Below, piece by piece: positions 44,754-54,122 of a DNA stretch of 64,000 nucleotides; the stretch's first letter is position 1; every line of letters begins with the position of its first letter. The DNA is from an uncultured Christensenella sp. (GTDB taxonomy: Bacteria > Bacillota > Clostridia > Christensenellales > Borkfalkiaceae). The notes below the pieces were generated by a model. It ran no database searches. It was given only the letters and a program-made list of their open reading frames with translations, and was not told the DNA's origin. Made by a program: the position numbers and the translations under genes. Where the stretch lies: assembly GCA_910577555.1 (NCBI GenBank), contig CAJTLF010000002.1, positions 69,367 through 133,366 of the forward strand, given 5' to 3'.

Positions 44754-46703
44754 ATGGATATAAAAAAACTGACGGCGAAGCAGAAGGTAAAGCTTGTAAT
44801 GGGCGCGGACTTCTGGACTAATTACGACTTGGACGGGGCAATATACAAATTCGTCGTCTCAGACGGTCCCGTAGGGCTTCGTCAACCTATTGACAGAACT
44901 ACGACGGAACAGCACGATTGTATAAAATCCGTGGCTTATCCCTCGTTTCAGATGCTTTCGCAAACCTGGGATACTGCGCTTGCTTATAAAATGGGCAAAA
45001 GTCTCGGCAACGACTGTATAGAACAGAAGGTCGATATACTGCTTGCGCCGGGCGTGAACATAAAAAGACTGCCCACCTGCGGCAGAAATTTCGAATATCT
45101 TTCCGAGGACCCGCTGATTGCGGGCGAGTTTGCAAAAGAGTACATAGAAGGCGTGCAAAGTATGCACGTGGGATGCGCGCTCAAACACTATTGTGCGAAC
45201 AACTGCGAAAGGTCGCGGCATTGGATAAGCTCCGAGGTGGACGAAAGAACGCTGAGGGAAATTTATATTAAGCCCTTTGAAATCGCCTGCAAAGCAAAGC
45301 CCTGGACGGTTATGTCCGCTTACAATCTCGTAAACGGGGTAAGAATGTCCGAGCATAAAAAGCTTTATTCCTTATTGAGAGAGGAGTTCGGCTTTGAAGG
45401 AATGATTATGTCGGACTGGGAAGCGGTTAAGGACAGCGAGGCGAGCCTGAACGCAGGGCTTGACTGGGAGATGCCGTACAATGCGGAACATCAAAAGCAA
45501 ATGCTCGATAAAGCCGATAAATTGGATGCGGCAAAGCTTGACGAAAGCGCGGCGCGCGTAATTGCCCTTGCCGAAAGGTGTGAAAGTGAGAGTAAGCTCC
45601 GCAAATCGGATATGACTCTCGAACAGCGCAGTGCGGTCGCCCTCGAAATAGAAGAAGAGGGTATAACTCTGTTAAAGAACGACGGAGTACTTCCTATTAA
45701 AGGAGGGAAAACGGTTGTTACGGGCGCGGCGGCGAAAAATTATTATTTCGGCGGCGGTTCGTCCAACGTCTACCCCGAGCGGGAATTCGAGCCTCTCGCA
45801 ACGGCGCTTGTAAACGAGGGTGCGGATGCGTATTACACCGACAGCGTGTGGGAAGCGACGGGGCATCAGGCAAATCTGAGCAATCTCAAAAACGCGGTAG
45901 CCGAGGCGGCGAAAGCCGACTGTACGGTAATATGCGTAGGCAATCCCAACACGTGCGAATACGAGAGCGCGGACAGACAGCAGATAAAGCTTTCAAAGGA
46001 AGAGGAGCTTGCGATTGTTTCTCTCGCGGAGGCAAGCGAAAAAATAATAGTCGTCGTCTATGCCGGCGCGGCTGTGGATATGAGCGGCTGGATAGACGAA
46101 GTTGACGCGGTTGTCTGGGCGGGCTACGGCGGAGAATACGTAAACAAGGCGGTTGCAAGGGTTTTGACGGGCAAAGTAAACCCGAGCGGAAAACTTACCG
46201 AAACTTTCCCGCTTGCTTTGGAGGACGTTCCTGCGGAAAACGCCTATTCGGACGAAGCCGTGATGCTTTACAGCGAGGGGCTGAACGTGGGATACCGCTA
46301 TTTCGATACTTTCGGCGTGCCCGTACTGTTCCCGTTCGGCTTCGGACTTTCCTATTCGCAGTTTTCTTACTGTAATCTTTCGGTCGAAAAGTGCGGAAAT
46401 AACGTAAAGCTGTGCTTCGACATAGAAAACTTATCGGATATAGACGGTAAGGAAGTCGCGCAGGTCTACGTGCGCGAAATAACGAGGGAGGTTTACCGCC
46501 CTTATAAGGAGCTTAAAGCTTTTAAAAAGGTATTTGTTAAAGCCCGTAATAAAACGCGCGTTGAAATAACGCTCGACAGGTCGGCATTTGCTTATTACTC
46601 GGTTGCCAAAGATTGTTGGACGGTACACGGCGGCGTTTTCGAAATTCTCGTCGGTGCAAGCTCGGAGAATATACTTCTAAAAAATAAAATCGTAATAGAT
46701 TAA
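44754..46703 (+). CDS. GH3 family beta-glycosidase
   Basis: 649 aa without a signal peptide, so cytoplasmic. The N-terminal barrel has the GH3 motifs APGVNIKR, GRNFEYLSEDP, KHYCANN and the nucleophile motif MIMSDWEA (Asp221). The C-terminal alpha/beta sandwich and fibronectin-III-like end (FGFGLSY, about 550) complete a beta-glucosidase-type architecture. Likely beta-glucosidase or beta-xylosidase acting on imported oligosaccharides. Confidence 0.92.
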   Translation: MDIKKLTAKQKVKLVMGADFWTNYDLDGAIYKFVVSDGPVGLRQPIDRTTTEQHDCIKSVAYPSFQMLSQTWDTALAYKMGKSLGNDCIEQKVDILLAPGVNIKRLPTCGRNFEYLSEDPLIAGEFAKEYIEGVQSMHVGCALKHYCANNCERSRHWISSEVDERTLREIYIKPFEIACKAKPWTVMSAYNLVNGVRMSEHKKLYSLLREEFGFEGMIMSDWEAVKDSEASLNAGLDWEMPYNAEHQKQMLDKADKLDAAKLDESAARVIALAERCESESKLRKSDMTLEQRSAVALEIEEEGITLLKNDGVLPIKGGKTVVTGAAAKNYYFGGGSSNVYPEREFEPLATALVNEGADAYYTDSVWEATGHQANLSNLKNAVAEAAKADCTVICVGNPNTCEYESADRQQIKLSKEEELAIVSLAEASEKIIVVVYAGAAVDMSGWIDEVDAVVWAGYGGEYVNKAVARVLTGKVNPSGKLTETFPLALEDVPAENAYSDEAVMLYSEGLNVGYRYFDTFGVPVLFPFGFGLSYSQFSYCNLSVEKCGNNVKLCFDIENLSDIDGKEVAQVYVREITREVYRPYKELKAFKKVFVKARNKTRVEITLDRSAFAYYSVAKDCWTVHGGVFEILVGASSENILLKNKIVID

Positions 46704-46736
46704 TTTAAATATAAAAAACGGTATGAGGTGAAAATT

Positions 46737-48632
46737 ATGAAGAAAAAATTATCGGTTGTTTTAGCGGCTTGCCTGACTGCGGTTACCGCCGTTTCGGTTG
46801 CGGGCTGCGGCGACAGCAAAACTCCGGCAGGCGATAAGCCGGTCGGCGATAGGACGCAGATATCCTTCCTTTGCGGCAATAATTCTAAATCCGAGGCCGC
46901 TTGGCTGGAACTTGTCGGCGCTTATAACGACGGCGCCGGTTATGAAACCGACAATACTTACGTTAACGTAGAATTAGGTACGAATACGAGCCCCAACACA
47001 TTTACAAAAAGCAAAGATGAGGCGTATAACGTCGTAATGGTTACCGACAGTATTTCAAATACGTTCGTAAACTTTGCATATAAAGCCGATAGCCGCAAAT
47101 GTCCCGACGGATATATGCTCAGTCTCGAAGAATATGCGAAAAATGATGATGATTTTAAAAACAATACCATTTCCGACAGCGTTATGGACTGGTGGCGTAT
47201 GACTCGCAATCCGGACGCAAAGAAGGGCGCCGGTCAGCCAAAGCACGTTATAGGCGCGGGGCAAAACCTTCTTGCCGTACCCGTATCTTCCAACGCACAT
47301 TTTAACTGGTACAACGAGAAAATTTTTAAGTCGCAGGGCATCAATATCATATCTGTACCCGAAGAAGAACTTGACAAATATAACGCGGATAACGGCGCAA
47401 ATCTCAAACCCCACGGTTATGCGGAGTATAAAGATGCGCCCGTTGCAGGTATGAAAAAGTCCAAAAACCTTTTAGGCAACGACGTTTACAAGGTGTTCAA
47501 TAACTGTATAGGTATGAATTGGGAAGAACAGAGAAATATTTTGAAATATTTTTCGCCCGAGCATAACGACGGTTCGGCAACGGGTACGAAATCTCCGACC
47601 AAATACGGCTTTGTTTCTGAATATTGGTTTAATTACGGCTGGTCGGTGGGCGGCGACGTTATGGGTTATAACGGCAGGGAATACGATTTTACGCTTCTCG
47701 ACACAAGCGCTAATTATATAGTAACAAAGAACGGCACGGTTATAAACGGCGCAACCTATGCCGCCGGTGAAATAGTGCGTTACGAGGATAAGGTCAATCA
47801 AACCGATATCGCAACTATGGACGGGATTTACGCCATAGAGTCGCAGTATAACGCCATTAAGGAGTACATTTCGTTGCAAGTGGCTACCGATACGGTAGTC
47901 GACGAGCGCGGCGGTAAAACTTACAAGGGTTACGGAGTAGCGGACCCCGATACGGGCAAAGCCAAGATTTGGTTTAACAACGGCGAGCTTGCAATGACAA
48001 GGGGCAGCGAATTTGAGGAAAACAGAATGTCAAACCCCGACTTCAATATCTGCTTACCCGAAACGTATCGCGAATACGAGGGCGGAAGCGTTTATTATTC
48101 GGGAAGCGACGAAAACAATTTTAAGAACGAGCACTTAAAGGTTATAGGCGAGACTTATGACGGCGAGGTGTACACCGGCGATATAAAGAAGGTGGACGGC
48201 ACGCCGATAATCGGCAACGGCACTTCGGCAAGCATTTGTCAGGCTCTTGCTATCCCCGCCTGCTCCGACCCCGAAAAATATCAGTCCGCCTGGAACTTTA
48301 TCAGTTGGGTTGCAACCGAAGGACAGAAATACATTGCAAAAACCACGACATTCCCCGTAGCGTTTGAAACGGCTTTCGGTGCGGATTTTGCCAAGAATGA
48401 GGAAATTGCGCAAGGCAAGAATCTGTACGCCGTAGCTAAGGTTTCGGTAAACGCAGGCAGGGGCGACTGGGGGTATTTTGAAAACGGAAGCTGGGTAACG
48501 AATTGGTCAAACCCGTTTAACGAGGAAGTAAGACGCGGGAAGAAAAAGCTTTCCGCATTCGAGCAGGAAAGAGCCGCAGCAGCAAAAACGGCTTTAAACG
48601 ATATGTTTTGCGTAATTAAGGGGATAAGATAA
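46737..48632 (+). CDS. ABC transporter sugar-binding lipoprotein
   Basis: 631 aa. The signal peptide ends at lipobox VAGC. The long two-lobed body has motifs of family 1 extracellular solute-binding proteins (FNNGELAMTRGSEFE; AWNFISWVATEGQKYI). About 200 residues longer than maltose-binding proteins, consistent with large oligosaccharide ligands. ATG at 46737 is 6 bases from GAGGTG; the in-frame GTG at 46728 lies within that site. It overlaps the downstream permease (TAATG). Confidence 0.88.
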   Translation: MKKKLSVVLAACLTAVTAVSVAGCGDSKTPAGDKPVGDRTQISFLCGNNSKSEAAWLELVGAYNDGAGYETDNTYVNVELGTNTSPNTFTKSKDEAYNVVMVTDSISNTFVNFAYKADSRKCPDGYMLSLEEYAKNDDDFKNNTISDSVMDWWRMTRNPDAKKGAGQPKHVIGAGQNLLAVPVSSNAHFNWYNEKIFKSQGINIISVPEEELDKYNADNGANLKPHGYAEYKDAPVAGMKKSKNLLGNDVYKVFNNCIGMNWEEQRNILKYFSPEHNDGSATGTKSPTKYGFVSEYWFNYGWSVGGDVMGYNGREYDFTLLDTSANYIVTKNGTVINGATYAAGEIVRYEDKVNQTDIATMDGIYAIESQYNAIKEYISLQVATDTVVDERGGKTYKGYGVADPDTGKAKIWFNNGELAMTRGSEFEENRMSNPDFNICLPETYREYEGGSVYYSGSDENNFKNEHLKVIGETYDGEVYTGDIKKVDGTPIIGNGTSASICQALAIPACSDPEKYQSAWNFISWVATEGQKYIAKTTTFPVAFETAFGADFAKNEEIAQGKNLYAVAKVSVNAGRGDWGYFENGSWVTNWSNPFNEEVRRGKKKLSAFEQERAAAAKTALNDMFCVIKGIR

Positions 48633-49579
48633 TGGGCGGCATAAAAGCGCTTGAAAAAATATCAGTCGCCGAGTGCGTACCCAAGCGTAAAATAAGGTGG
48701 AAGCCTGTAAGCTGGCTGTGCCTTGCGCTTGTTTTTACGCCGATAATAGCATATTTTCTTTTTAACGGTTTTCCCGTCGTACTGTCGTTTATTTCTATGT
48801 TTACCGATATGCAGGCGAACGATATAACGACGATGGAATGGAACGGCTTCGATAATTTCAGGCAGGTATTCACAGACCCGAAATTTTGGGGTTCGTGGAA
48901 ATCTACGCTCATACTTGCAACCTCGCAGATTATTACTCTGTTGATATCGCTCGTTATAGCGGTACTGCTCGAACAAAAGGTTAAAGGCGCAAAGATTTTG
49001 CAGATAATCTTCTTTATACCGTATATCTGCTCGGGAGTTGCCGTAGCGATAATGTGGATGTGGGTGTTCAATAAAGATTTGGGTATTCTCAATTCCATAC
49101 TCGGACAGAATATCGACTGGCTGAACGATTCCGACAGACCTATGCGGCTGATTGTCTGCGTGTACGTAACGATAGTGTGGCAGGCTCCCGCTTACGGTAT
49201 AGTAATGTTCAAAGCCGCGCTCAAGAACGTAAATCCCGCTCTTTACGAAGCGGCTTCGCTAGATGGCGCAAACGCTTTTTACAAGTTTTGGCACATTACG
49301 CTTCCGGGAATAAAATCCGTACTGCTGTTTTTGCTGCTTGCAAGCGTTACGCAAGGACTTGCGGTTTTCGACAGCGTGCTCGTGCTTGCTCCGCTCGACT
49401 GGAAGCAGACCGCAGGACCTGACAACATAGGACTTACGGTAAACTATTACATTTATCTGGAAGGCGTCGTTAACGACGAAATGGAGTACGCCGCCGTTAT
49501 GAGCTGGTTCCTGTTTGCCGTTACGTTCCTTATCTCGTTCCCGATAATCCGTGCGCGCAACAAGGCTTCGGAGGGTTGA
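48632..49579 (+). CDS. Sugar ABC transporter permease, MalF type
   Basis: 315 aa with six membrane helices. The cytoplasmic EAA loop EAASLDGANAFYKFWHITLP contacts the ATPase. The start overlaps the binding-protein stop. Forms the importer with the next gene; the MalK-type ATPase is about 13 kb upstream in the same locus. Confidence 0.93.
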   Translation: MGGIKALEKISVAECVPKRKIRWKPVSWLCLALVFTPIIAYFLFNGFPVVLSFISMFTDMQANDITTMEWNGFDNFRQVFTDPKFWGSWKSTLILATSQIITLLISLVIAVLLEQKVKGAKILQIIFFIPYICSGVAVAIMWMWVFNKDLGILNSILGQNIDWLNDSDRPMRLIVCVYVTIVWQAPAYGIVMFKAALKNVNPALYEAASLDGANAFYKFWHITLPGIKSVLLFLLLASVTQGLAVFDSVLVLAPLDWKQTAGPDNIGLTVNYYIYLEGVVNDEMEYAAVMSWFLFAVTFLISFPIIRARNKASEG

Positions 49580-49580
49580 T

Positions 49581-50543
49581 ATGCAGACTAAAGCTTTAAG
49601 AATACTAAACAATTTACAATCGGACGGACTGAAATCCTCCGACGGCAATTTCAAGCCCCGTAAAAAGCGCGAGCCCGTTTCGGTAGGGCGTATAGCTACG
49701 TACGTCGTTCTCGGACTGTATACGCTGTGGATTTTGGCGCCGTTTATGATAATTCTTATATCATCTTTTACGCCGCGATCGGAATTCGAAACGGCAACAA
49801 GCTTTATCTGGTGGCCGAAGGAATTTTCATTAGAGGGATATCAAAGGCTGTTTACCAACAAGACCTTTAACATCGGCGGTATTCCGATGCTGTTGCGCGG
49901 TTTTCTGAATACTATGTGGATAACGCTCATACCGCTCGCGTCGGGGCTATTGCAATCGCTTCTCGTTGCATATTGCTATTGGCAGGGTAAGTTTCCGTTT
50001 AAAAACTCGCTGTTTATGTTCACGGTAACGCTTATGTTCATACCGCTCGGCGCATTCGGATTCGTAGGATATATGTTCTATGACAACCTTGGTTGGACGG
50101 AAGGGTGGCAGGCAGTTCTGCCGCTCGTTGTGCCGGGACTGTTTGCAAGCGCAAGCACGGTTTTCTTTCTGCGGCCGTATCTTGACGGTATAAGCGGTGA
50201 GATAATCGAGGCGGCGAGAATAGACGGAATGAATTTCTGGCAGATATTTTTCACGATAGTTCTTCCGCTTTCCAAGCCCGCGCTTATAGCGCAGTTCATA
50301 TTCGGTTTCGTAGGCGGTTACAACAACTATGCGGGTGCGCTTATGTATCTTGTCGACGAAAAGAGCCTGTGGACGTTGCAGCTTGCGGTGCAACAATCGG
50401 TAAACTATATGATGGAAGGCGACTTCGATTATGCGTTCCAATGCGCGACGGCGTTGCTTTCTATGCTTCCGCTTATCATAGTCTATCTCATATGTCAGAA
50501 ATTCTTTATAGAAGGAATTTCGTTCGGCGGTGGCAAGGAGTAA
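49581..50543 (+). CDS. Sugar ABC transporter permease, MalG type
   Basis: 320 aa with six membrane helices and EAA loop EAARIDGMNFWQIFFTIVLP. The ATG at 49581 lies 5 bases after GGAGGG and one base after the upstream stop; a longer in-frame start at 49551 would lie inside the first permease. Partner of the MalF-type permease. Confidence 0.93.
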   Translation: MQTKALRILNNLQSDGLKSSDGNFKPRKKREPVSVGRIATYVVLGLYTLWILAPFMIILISSFTPRSEFETATSFIWWPKEFSLEGYQRLFTNKTFNIGGIPMLLRGFLNTMWITLIPLASGLLQSLLVAYCYWQGKFPFKNSLFMFTVTLMFIPLGAFGFVGYMFYDNLGWTEGWQAVLPLVVPGLFASASTVFFLRPYLDGISGEIIEAARIDGMNFWQIFFTIVLPLSKPALIAQFIFGFVGGYNNYAGALMYLVDEKSLWTLQLAVQQSVNYMMEGDFDYAFQCATALLSMLPLIIVYLICQKFFIEGISFGGGKE

Positions 50544-50562
50544 ATTCAAACGGTAAATTGAC

Positions 50563-50612
50563 GGGGGAAAACGACGATATAATTAATTTTGTATTGTGTT
50601 CCCCCATTATTT
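50563..50612 (+). terminator. Possible weak terminator/attenuator after the permeases
   Basis: GGGGGAA (50563-50569) can pair with TTCCCCC (50599-50605) across a loop of about 29 bases, followed by ATTATTTTTT. The long loop makes this weak; it may reduce expression of the downstream genes. Confidence 0.4.
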
Positions 50613-50631
50613 TTTAATCAGGAGAAAAATT

Positions 50632-51582
50632 ATGAAAATAAAAAGACAGGCGGCAGTCGTCGCCGCAATCGTTATGGCGTTCGGGCTTGCCGCAACGTTT
50701 ACGGCGTGTAAGGACGAAACGGATGCGCCGTGCAATCATACGATAACCAAAGTTGCGCAAAAAGACGCCGACTGCAAAAACGAAGGTAATTTCGAGCATT
50801 ATAAGTGTACGGAATGCGGCGAGCTGTTTTCGGACGGCGACGGCTTGAATATTATATCCGTTGAAAAGATTACCATAACCAAGCGTCCGCACACGGCGCA
50901 GTTTCAGGATGAAACGGTCGGAAAGTACAAAAATTTCTATTATTGCAGCTCGTGCGGAGGATATTTCACCGATAAAACCTGTAGCACCGAAATAGCCTAT
51001 TCAGAGCTTGAAGACAGCTCGGTTGAGCCTGTAAAACTCCCCGATTTATCCGATTACGGAAATATTTTGGTTACGAAGTCTATCTCGCCGTCCTCTGATT
51101 TCGACGATATATCCTCCGACTTCACGGTGCGTATGTTCGTGGGATGGACGAATAAGGACGGGAAGGGAATTAGCGAATTCCCCGAAGCCGCCAAGGTACA
51201 GACCAATTACAATCTCAACAGGACGGAAACGCTTAACGGCGACGGTTGGTATAACTTCGGTATAGGCTATAACACCAAAGGTCTTACTTATAAAAGGTTG
51301 CAGTCCGGTTCGGTAGAATCCGCAAAGACTGAGTATACGACTCTATTCAGAAAAAACGGCGGCATATACGTCAGAATAGTGCGCAAAGGCTTTAACGTAT
51401 CTTTCTATTTCGAGGATAAAAACGGCAAGCCGCGGTTTATAGATGGCAACGACGAGTTCAAGGGCAGCGGTACGCTCATACGTTTAGCCGCAAACAAAGC
51501 CGAAGGCGCGGACGGTTGGCTTCCTTTCGTAAAGAATGCGGCAATATGCATAGGTGTGGGCAACCCGAGGTGCGTTTTCTGA
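50632..51582 (+). CDS. Lipoprotein with CxxC segments and a lectin-like module
   Basis: 316 aa. Signal peptide and lipobox FTAC. Two Cys-rich segments (HYKCTECGELF; YYCSSCGGYF) resemble small zinc-ribbon-like surface repeats. The C-terminal domain (about 150-316) resembles the modules of the 1275-aa lipoprotein. No catalytic motif. The ATG at 50632 follows AGGAG; earlier in-frame codons have no site. Confidence 0.7.
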   Translation: MKIKRQAAVVAAIVMAFGLAATFTACKDETDAPCNHTITKVAQKDADCKNEGNFEHYKCTECGELFSDGDGLNIISVEKITITKRPHTAQFQDETVGKYKNFYYCSSCGGYFTDKTCSTEIAYSELEDSSVEPVKLPDLSDYGNILVTKSISPSSDFDDISSDFTVRMFVGWTNKDGKGISEFPEAAKVQTNYNLNRTETLNGDGWYNFGIGYNTKGLTYKRLQSGSVESAKTEYTTLFRKNGGIYVRIVRKGFNVSFYFEDKNGKPRFIDGNDEFKGSGTLIRLAANKAEGADGWLPFVKNAAICIGVGNPRCVF

Positions 51583-51583
51583 A

Positions 51584-54112
51584 ATGGGGAATACTGATAT
51601 TATGAATCAATTTATTATTAACAGCATAAGAGTACAGCTTTTAAACGAAGATATTGTACGCATAGAATATGCAAAAAACGGCAAATTCTGCGATGACAAT
51701 ACTTTTTTCATACCGAATAAAACTGATTATAAAGATGACGTCGAATATTCAGAAAACGACGGCGTTGTTTGTTTCGGAGAATACGAATTATATATTCCCG
51801 AAAACGCCAAATCGCTTACGGGCGTAAGGCTTGAAAAGAATGGGCAAAAGGTTTATACTTATAAAAAACTTGCAAATTCGGGAGAGCTACCCGCATTGGA
51901 TAAAACTCCCGAAGTGTTCGCAATATCGGACACGCCGAGAATTATCGTACCCGAGGGCGGATATTCCGTCGACCGCAAGGGCGAATATAAAGTAGAAGAA
52001 AACGTGCAAGACGTTTATCTTTTGTTATGTCAAAAGAACGCAAAGAAGCTTAGAAAACTCTACGTAGAACTTACGGGAAGGTGCGAGCTTGTGCGTTTAT
52101 CCACGCTCGGCGGTTGGAACTCTAAATACTACGCCTATACGGAAGAAGAAGCAAAACAGCTTATATTAGATTACGAAAAACATAACGTGCCTTTGGACGT
52201 AATGGTTATAGACACCGATTGGCGTTCCTGCGAAAACGGATGGGGATACGATATCAATACCAAACTTTTTCCCGATATGAAAAGGTTTTTGGACTTTGCG
52301 CACGCGCACGGCGTGGAGGTAATGTTCAACGACCACCCCGAACCGGTCGACGGCAAGCAGGTTTTCGCGCCCGAAGAAATTGCCTACCGCGAAAAGAATT
52401 TGCAGGCGATAATGGAAAAAGGACTGGACATATGGTGGTACGACAGAAATTGGGGGACCAAACTTGTTTCGCCCGCAAAGAGCGTAAATCCCGAAACCTT
52501 AGGTCTTTATCTGTTTGACGAAATTACGCGTCTTTTCTGGCAGAAAAAAGCAGGGAATAAAAATATTTACCGCCGTCCCGTTATTATGGGCAACGTAGAC
52601 AATATCGCAAACGGTTGTTATGTAAAAATCTATTCAAGTGCAAGCCACCGTTATTCGGTGCAGTGGACGGGAGATATCCAAAGCGATTTTGATGCGCTTG
52701 CGCAGGAAATTGATTCGATGATAAGAACGGGCAATAATGCCTTGCCGTATATTAATTCTGACTGCGGCGGACATATAGGCAATCCTGATAAAGAATTGTT
52801 TATCCGTTGGATGCAGTACGGCACGCTGTCGCCCGTGTTCCGCCCGCACTGCACAAATGTTGTCGAGCGCTTCCGCGAGCCGTGGGCTTACGATGAGGAA
52901 ACGCTCGATATAGTAAGAGAATACAACAATTTACGCTATAGATTACTTCCTGTAATTTATAAAAACGCATACGAAGCCTATGAGAATGGCGAGCCGATAT
53001 TTAAGTCATTAGGCTGGGGATATCCCGAAGAAATAAAGGCTGTAAAACTGACTGATGAATATATGCTCGGCAACGATATTTTATTTAAGCCGATTGCGGG
53101 CAAAAATCCTTTGCCGGTTGCAAAGAAAAATTTCTTAAAGCCTGTAAAAGCCATCTACTACAACGGAACGGAGTTGCAAGGCGAGCCAATTGCAAATGCC
53201 GAATATGAACAACTCAATATAGTTTTAAACCATACATCGCCCGAGAAGGGAGTGCCTGTATATAATTTTTCCGCACGATTTGAAACTGAGGTAATGTTTG
53301 TAAGGGACGTAGAGCTTATTGTGCGTTGCGACGACGGCGCAACCGTGTGGATAGACGGTGAAAAAGTATTTGAAGATAAAACTTTGCATTCTGCAATGAA
53401 TTTTCATCTGAAAACCATAGAGGGCGACAAGCCGCATAAAGTCGAAATAGAGTACTTTCAGGCGGGCGGCGAAGCGGCAATCGGACTTTTTTACTGCGAA
53501 ACAAATACGGAAGGTATAACGCAAACATATCTTCCGTCAGGTAAATGGCTTGACTTATTTACGGGCAAAATCCATAACGGCGGGAAAAGCATATCGCGCA
53601 AATACGGTTTAAGAGAAACGCCTTTGTTCGTGCGTTTGGGCGCGCTTATACCGCTTGCATATGAGGCTCATAATACAAAAGAGCAGAAATGGGATAAGCT
53701 CGTCTACGACTTCTACCCCTGCAAAGAGGCAAAAGACAGCGGCTATTTATACGAGGACGATACCGAAACTACGGCGTATAAGCTCGGTCAACACCGCAAG
53801 AGCGCATACGTGGCGTACTATTGTGAAAATTGCAACGCTTACGTTATAAAACTGCACGCAGCAGAAGGTAAATTCGAGGGCGAAAAGTGCTTTGAAAAGC
53901 GCGAAATCACTTTTAAATATCACCTGTTAAAGGACTCGGACAGCGTTAAAAAAGTTACGGTGAACGGCGAAGAGGTAGGTTTTGTCAAAGCCCAAAAGCA
54001 TAGCTTGGTATTCCCTTTGAATACCGAACAGAAAGCGCCCGACGGCGGCGTAATTTCCGTACCTCTGAAAATCGACGTAAACAAAGAGTACGAGATTAAA
54101 TTTTATCTGTAA
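51584..54112 (+). CDS. GH31 family alpha-glycosidase with PA14-like insertion
   Basis: 842 aa, no signal peptide. The barrel starts at GGWNSKYYAYTEEEA. The nucleophile motif is WWYDRNWGT (Asp287) instead of the WxDMNE of typical alpha-glucosidases, and the acid/base is in WTGD (Asp364). A PA14-like beta-domain (about 545-660, DVELIVRCDDGATVWIDGE) precedes the C-terminal sheets. The unusual nucleophile motif suggests a non-glucosidase specificity such as alpha-galactosidase, alpha-xylosidase or alpha-N-acetylgalactosaminidase. ATG at 51584 has GAGGTG 10 bases upstream; 51602 is an alternative start. Confidence 0.88.
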   Translation: MGNTDIMNQFIINSIRVQLLNEDIVRIEYAKNGKFCDDNTFFIPNKTDYKDDVEYSENDGVVCFGEYELYIPENAKSLTGVRLEKNGQKVYTYKKLANSGELPALDKTPEVFAISDTPRIIVPEGGYSVDRKGEYKVEENVQDVYLLLCQKNAKKLRKLYVELTGRCELVRLSTLGGWNSKYYAYTEEEAKQLILDYEKHNVPLDVMVIDTDWRSCENGWGYDINTKLFPDMKRFLDFAHAHGVEVMFNDHPEPVDGKQVFAPEEIAYREKNLQAIMEKGLDIWWYDRNWGTKLVSPAKSVNPETLGLYLFDEITRLFWQKKAGNKNIYRRPVIMGNVDNIANGCYVKIYSSASHRYSVQWTGDIQSDFDALAQEIDSMIRTGNNALPYINSDCGGHIGNPDKELFIRWMQYGTLSPVFRPHCTNVVERFREPWAYDEETLDIVREYNNLRYRLLPVIYKNAYEAYENGEPIFKSLGWGYPEEIKAVKLTDEYMLGNDILFKPIAGKNPLPVAKKNFLKPVKAIYYNGTELQGEPIANAEYEQLNIVLNHTSPEKGVPVYNFSARFETEVMFVRDVELIVRCDDGATVWIDGEKVFEDKTLHSAMNFHLKTIEGDKPHKVEIEYFQAGGEAAIGLFYCETNTEGITQTYLPSGKWLDLFTGKIHNGGKSISRKYGLRETPLFVRLGALIPLAYEAHNTKEQKWDKLVYDFYPCKEAKDSGYLYEDDTETTAYKLGQHRKSAYVAYYCENCNAYVIKLHAAEGKFEGEKCFEKREITFKYHLLKDSDSVKKVTVNGEEVGFVKAQKHSLVFPLNTEQKAPDGGVISVPLKIDVNKEYEIKFYL

Positions 54113-54122
54113 GGATAATGCA

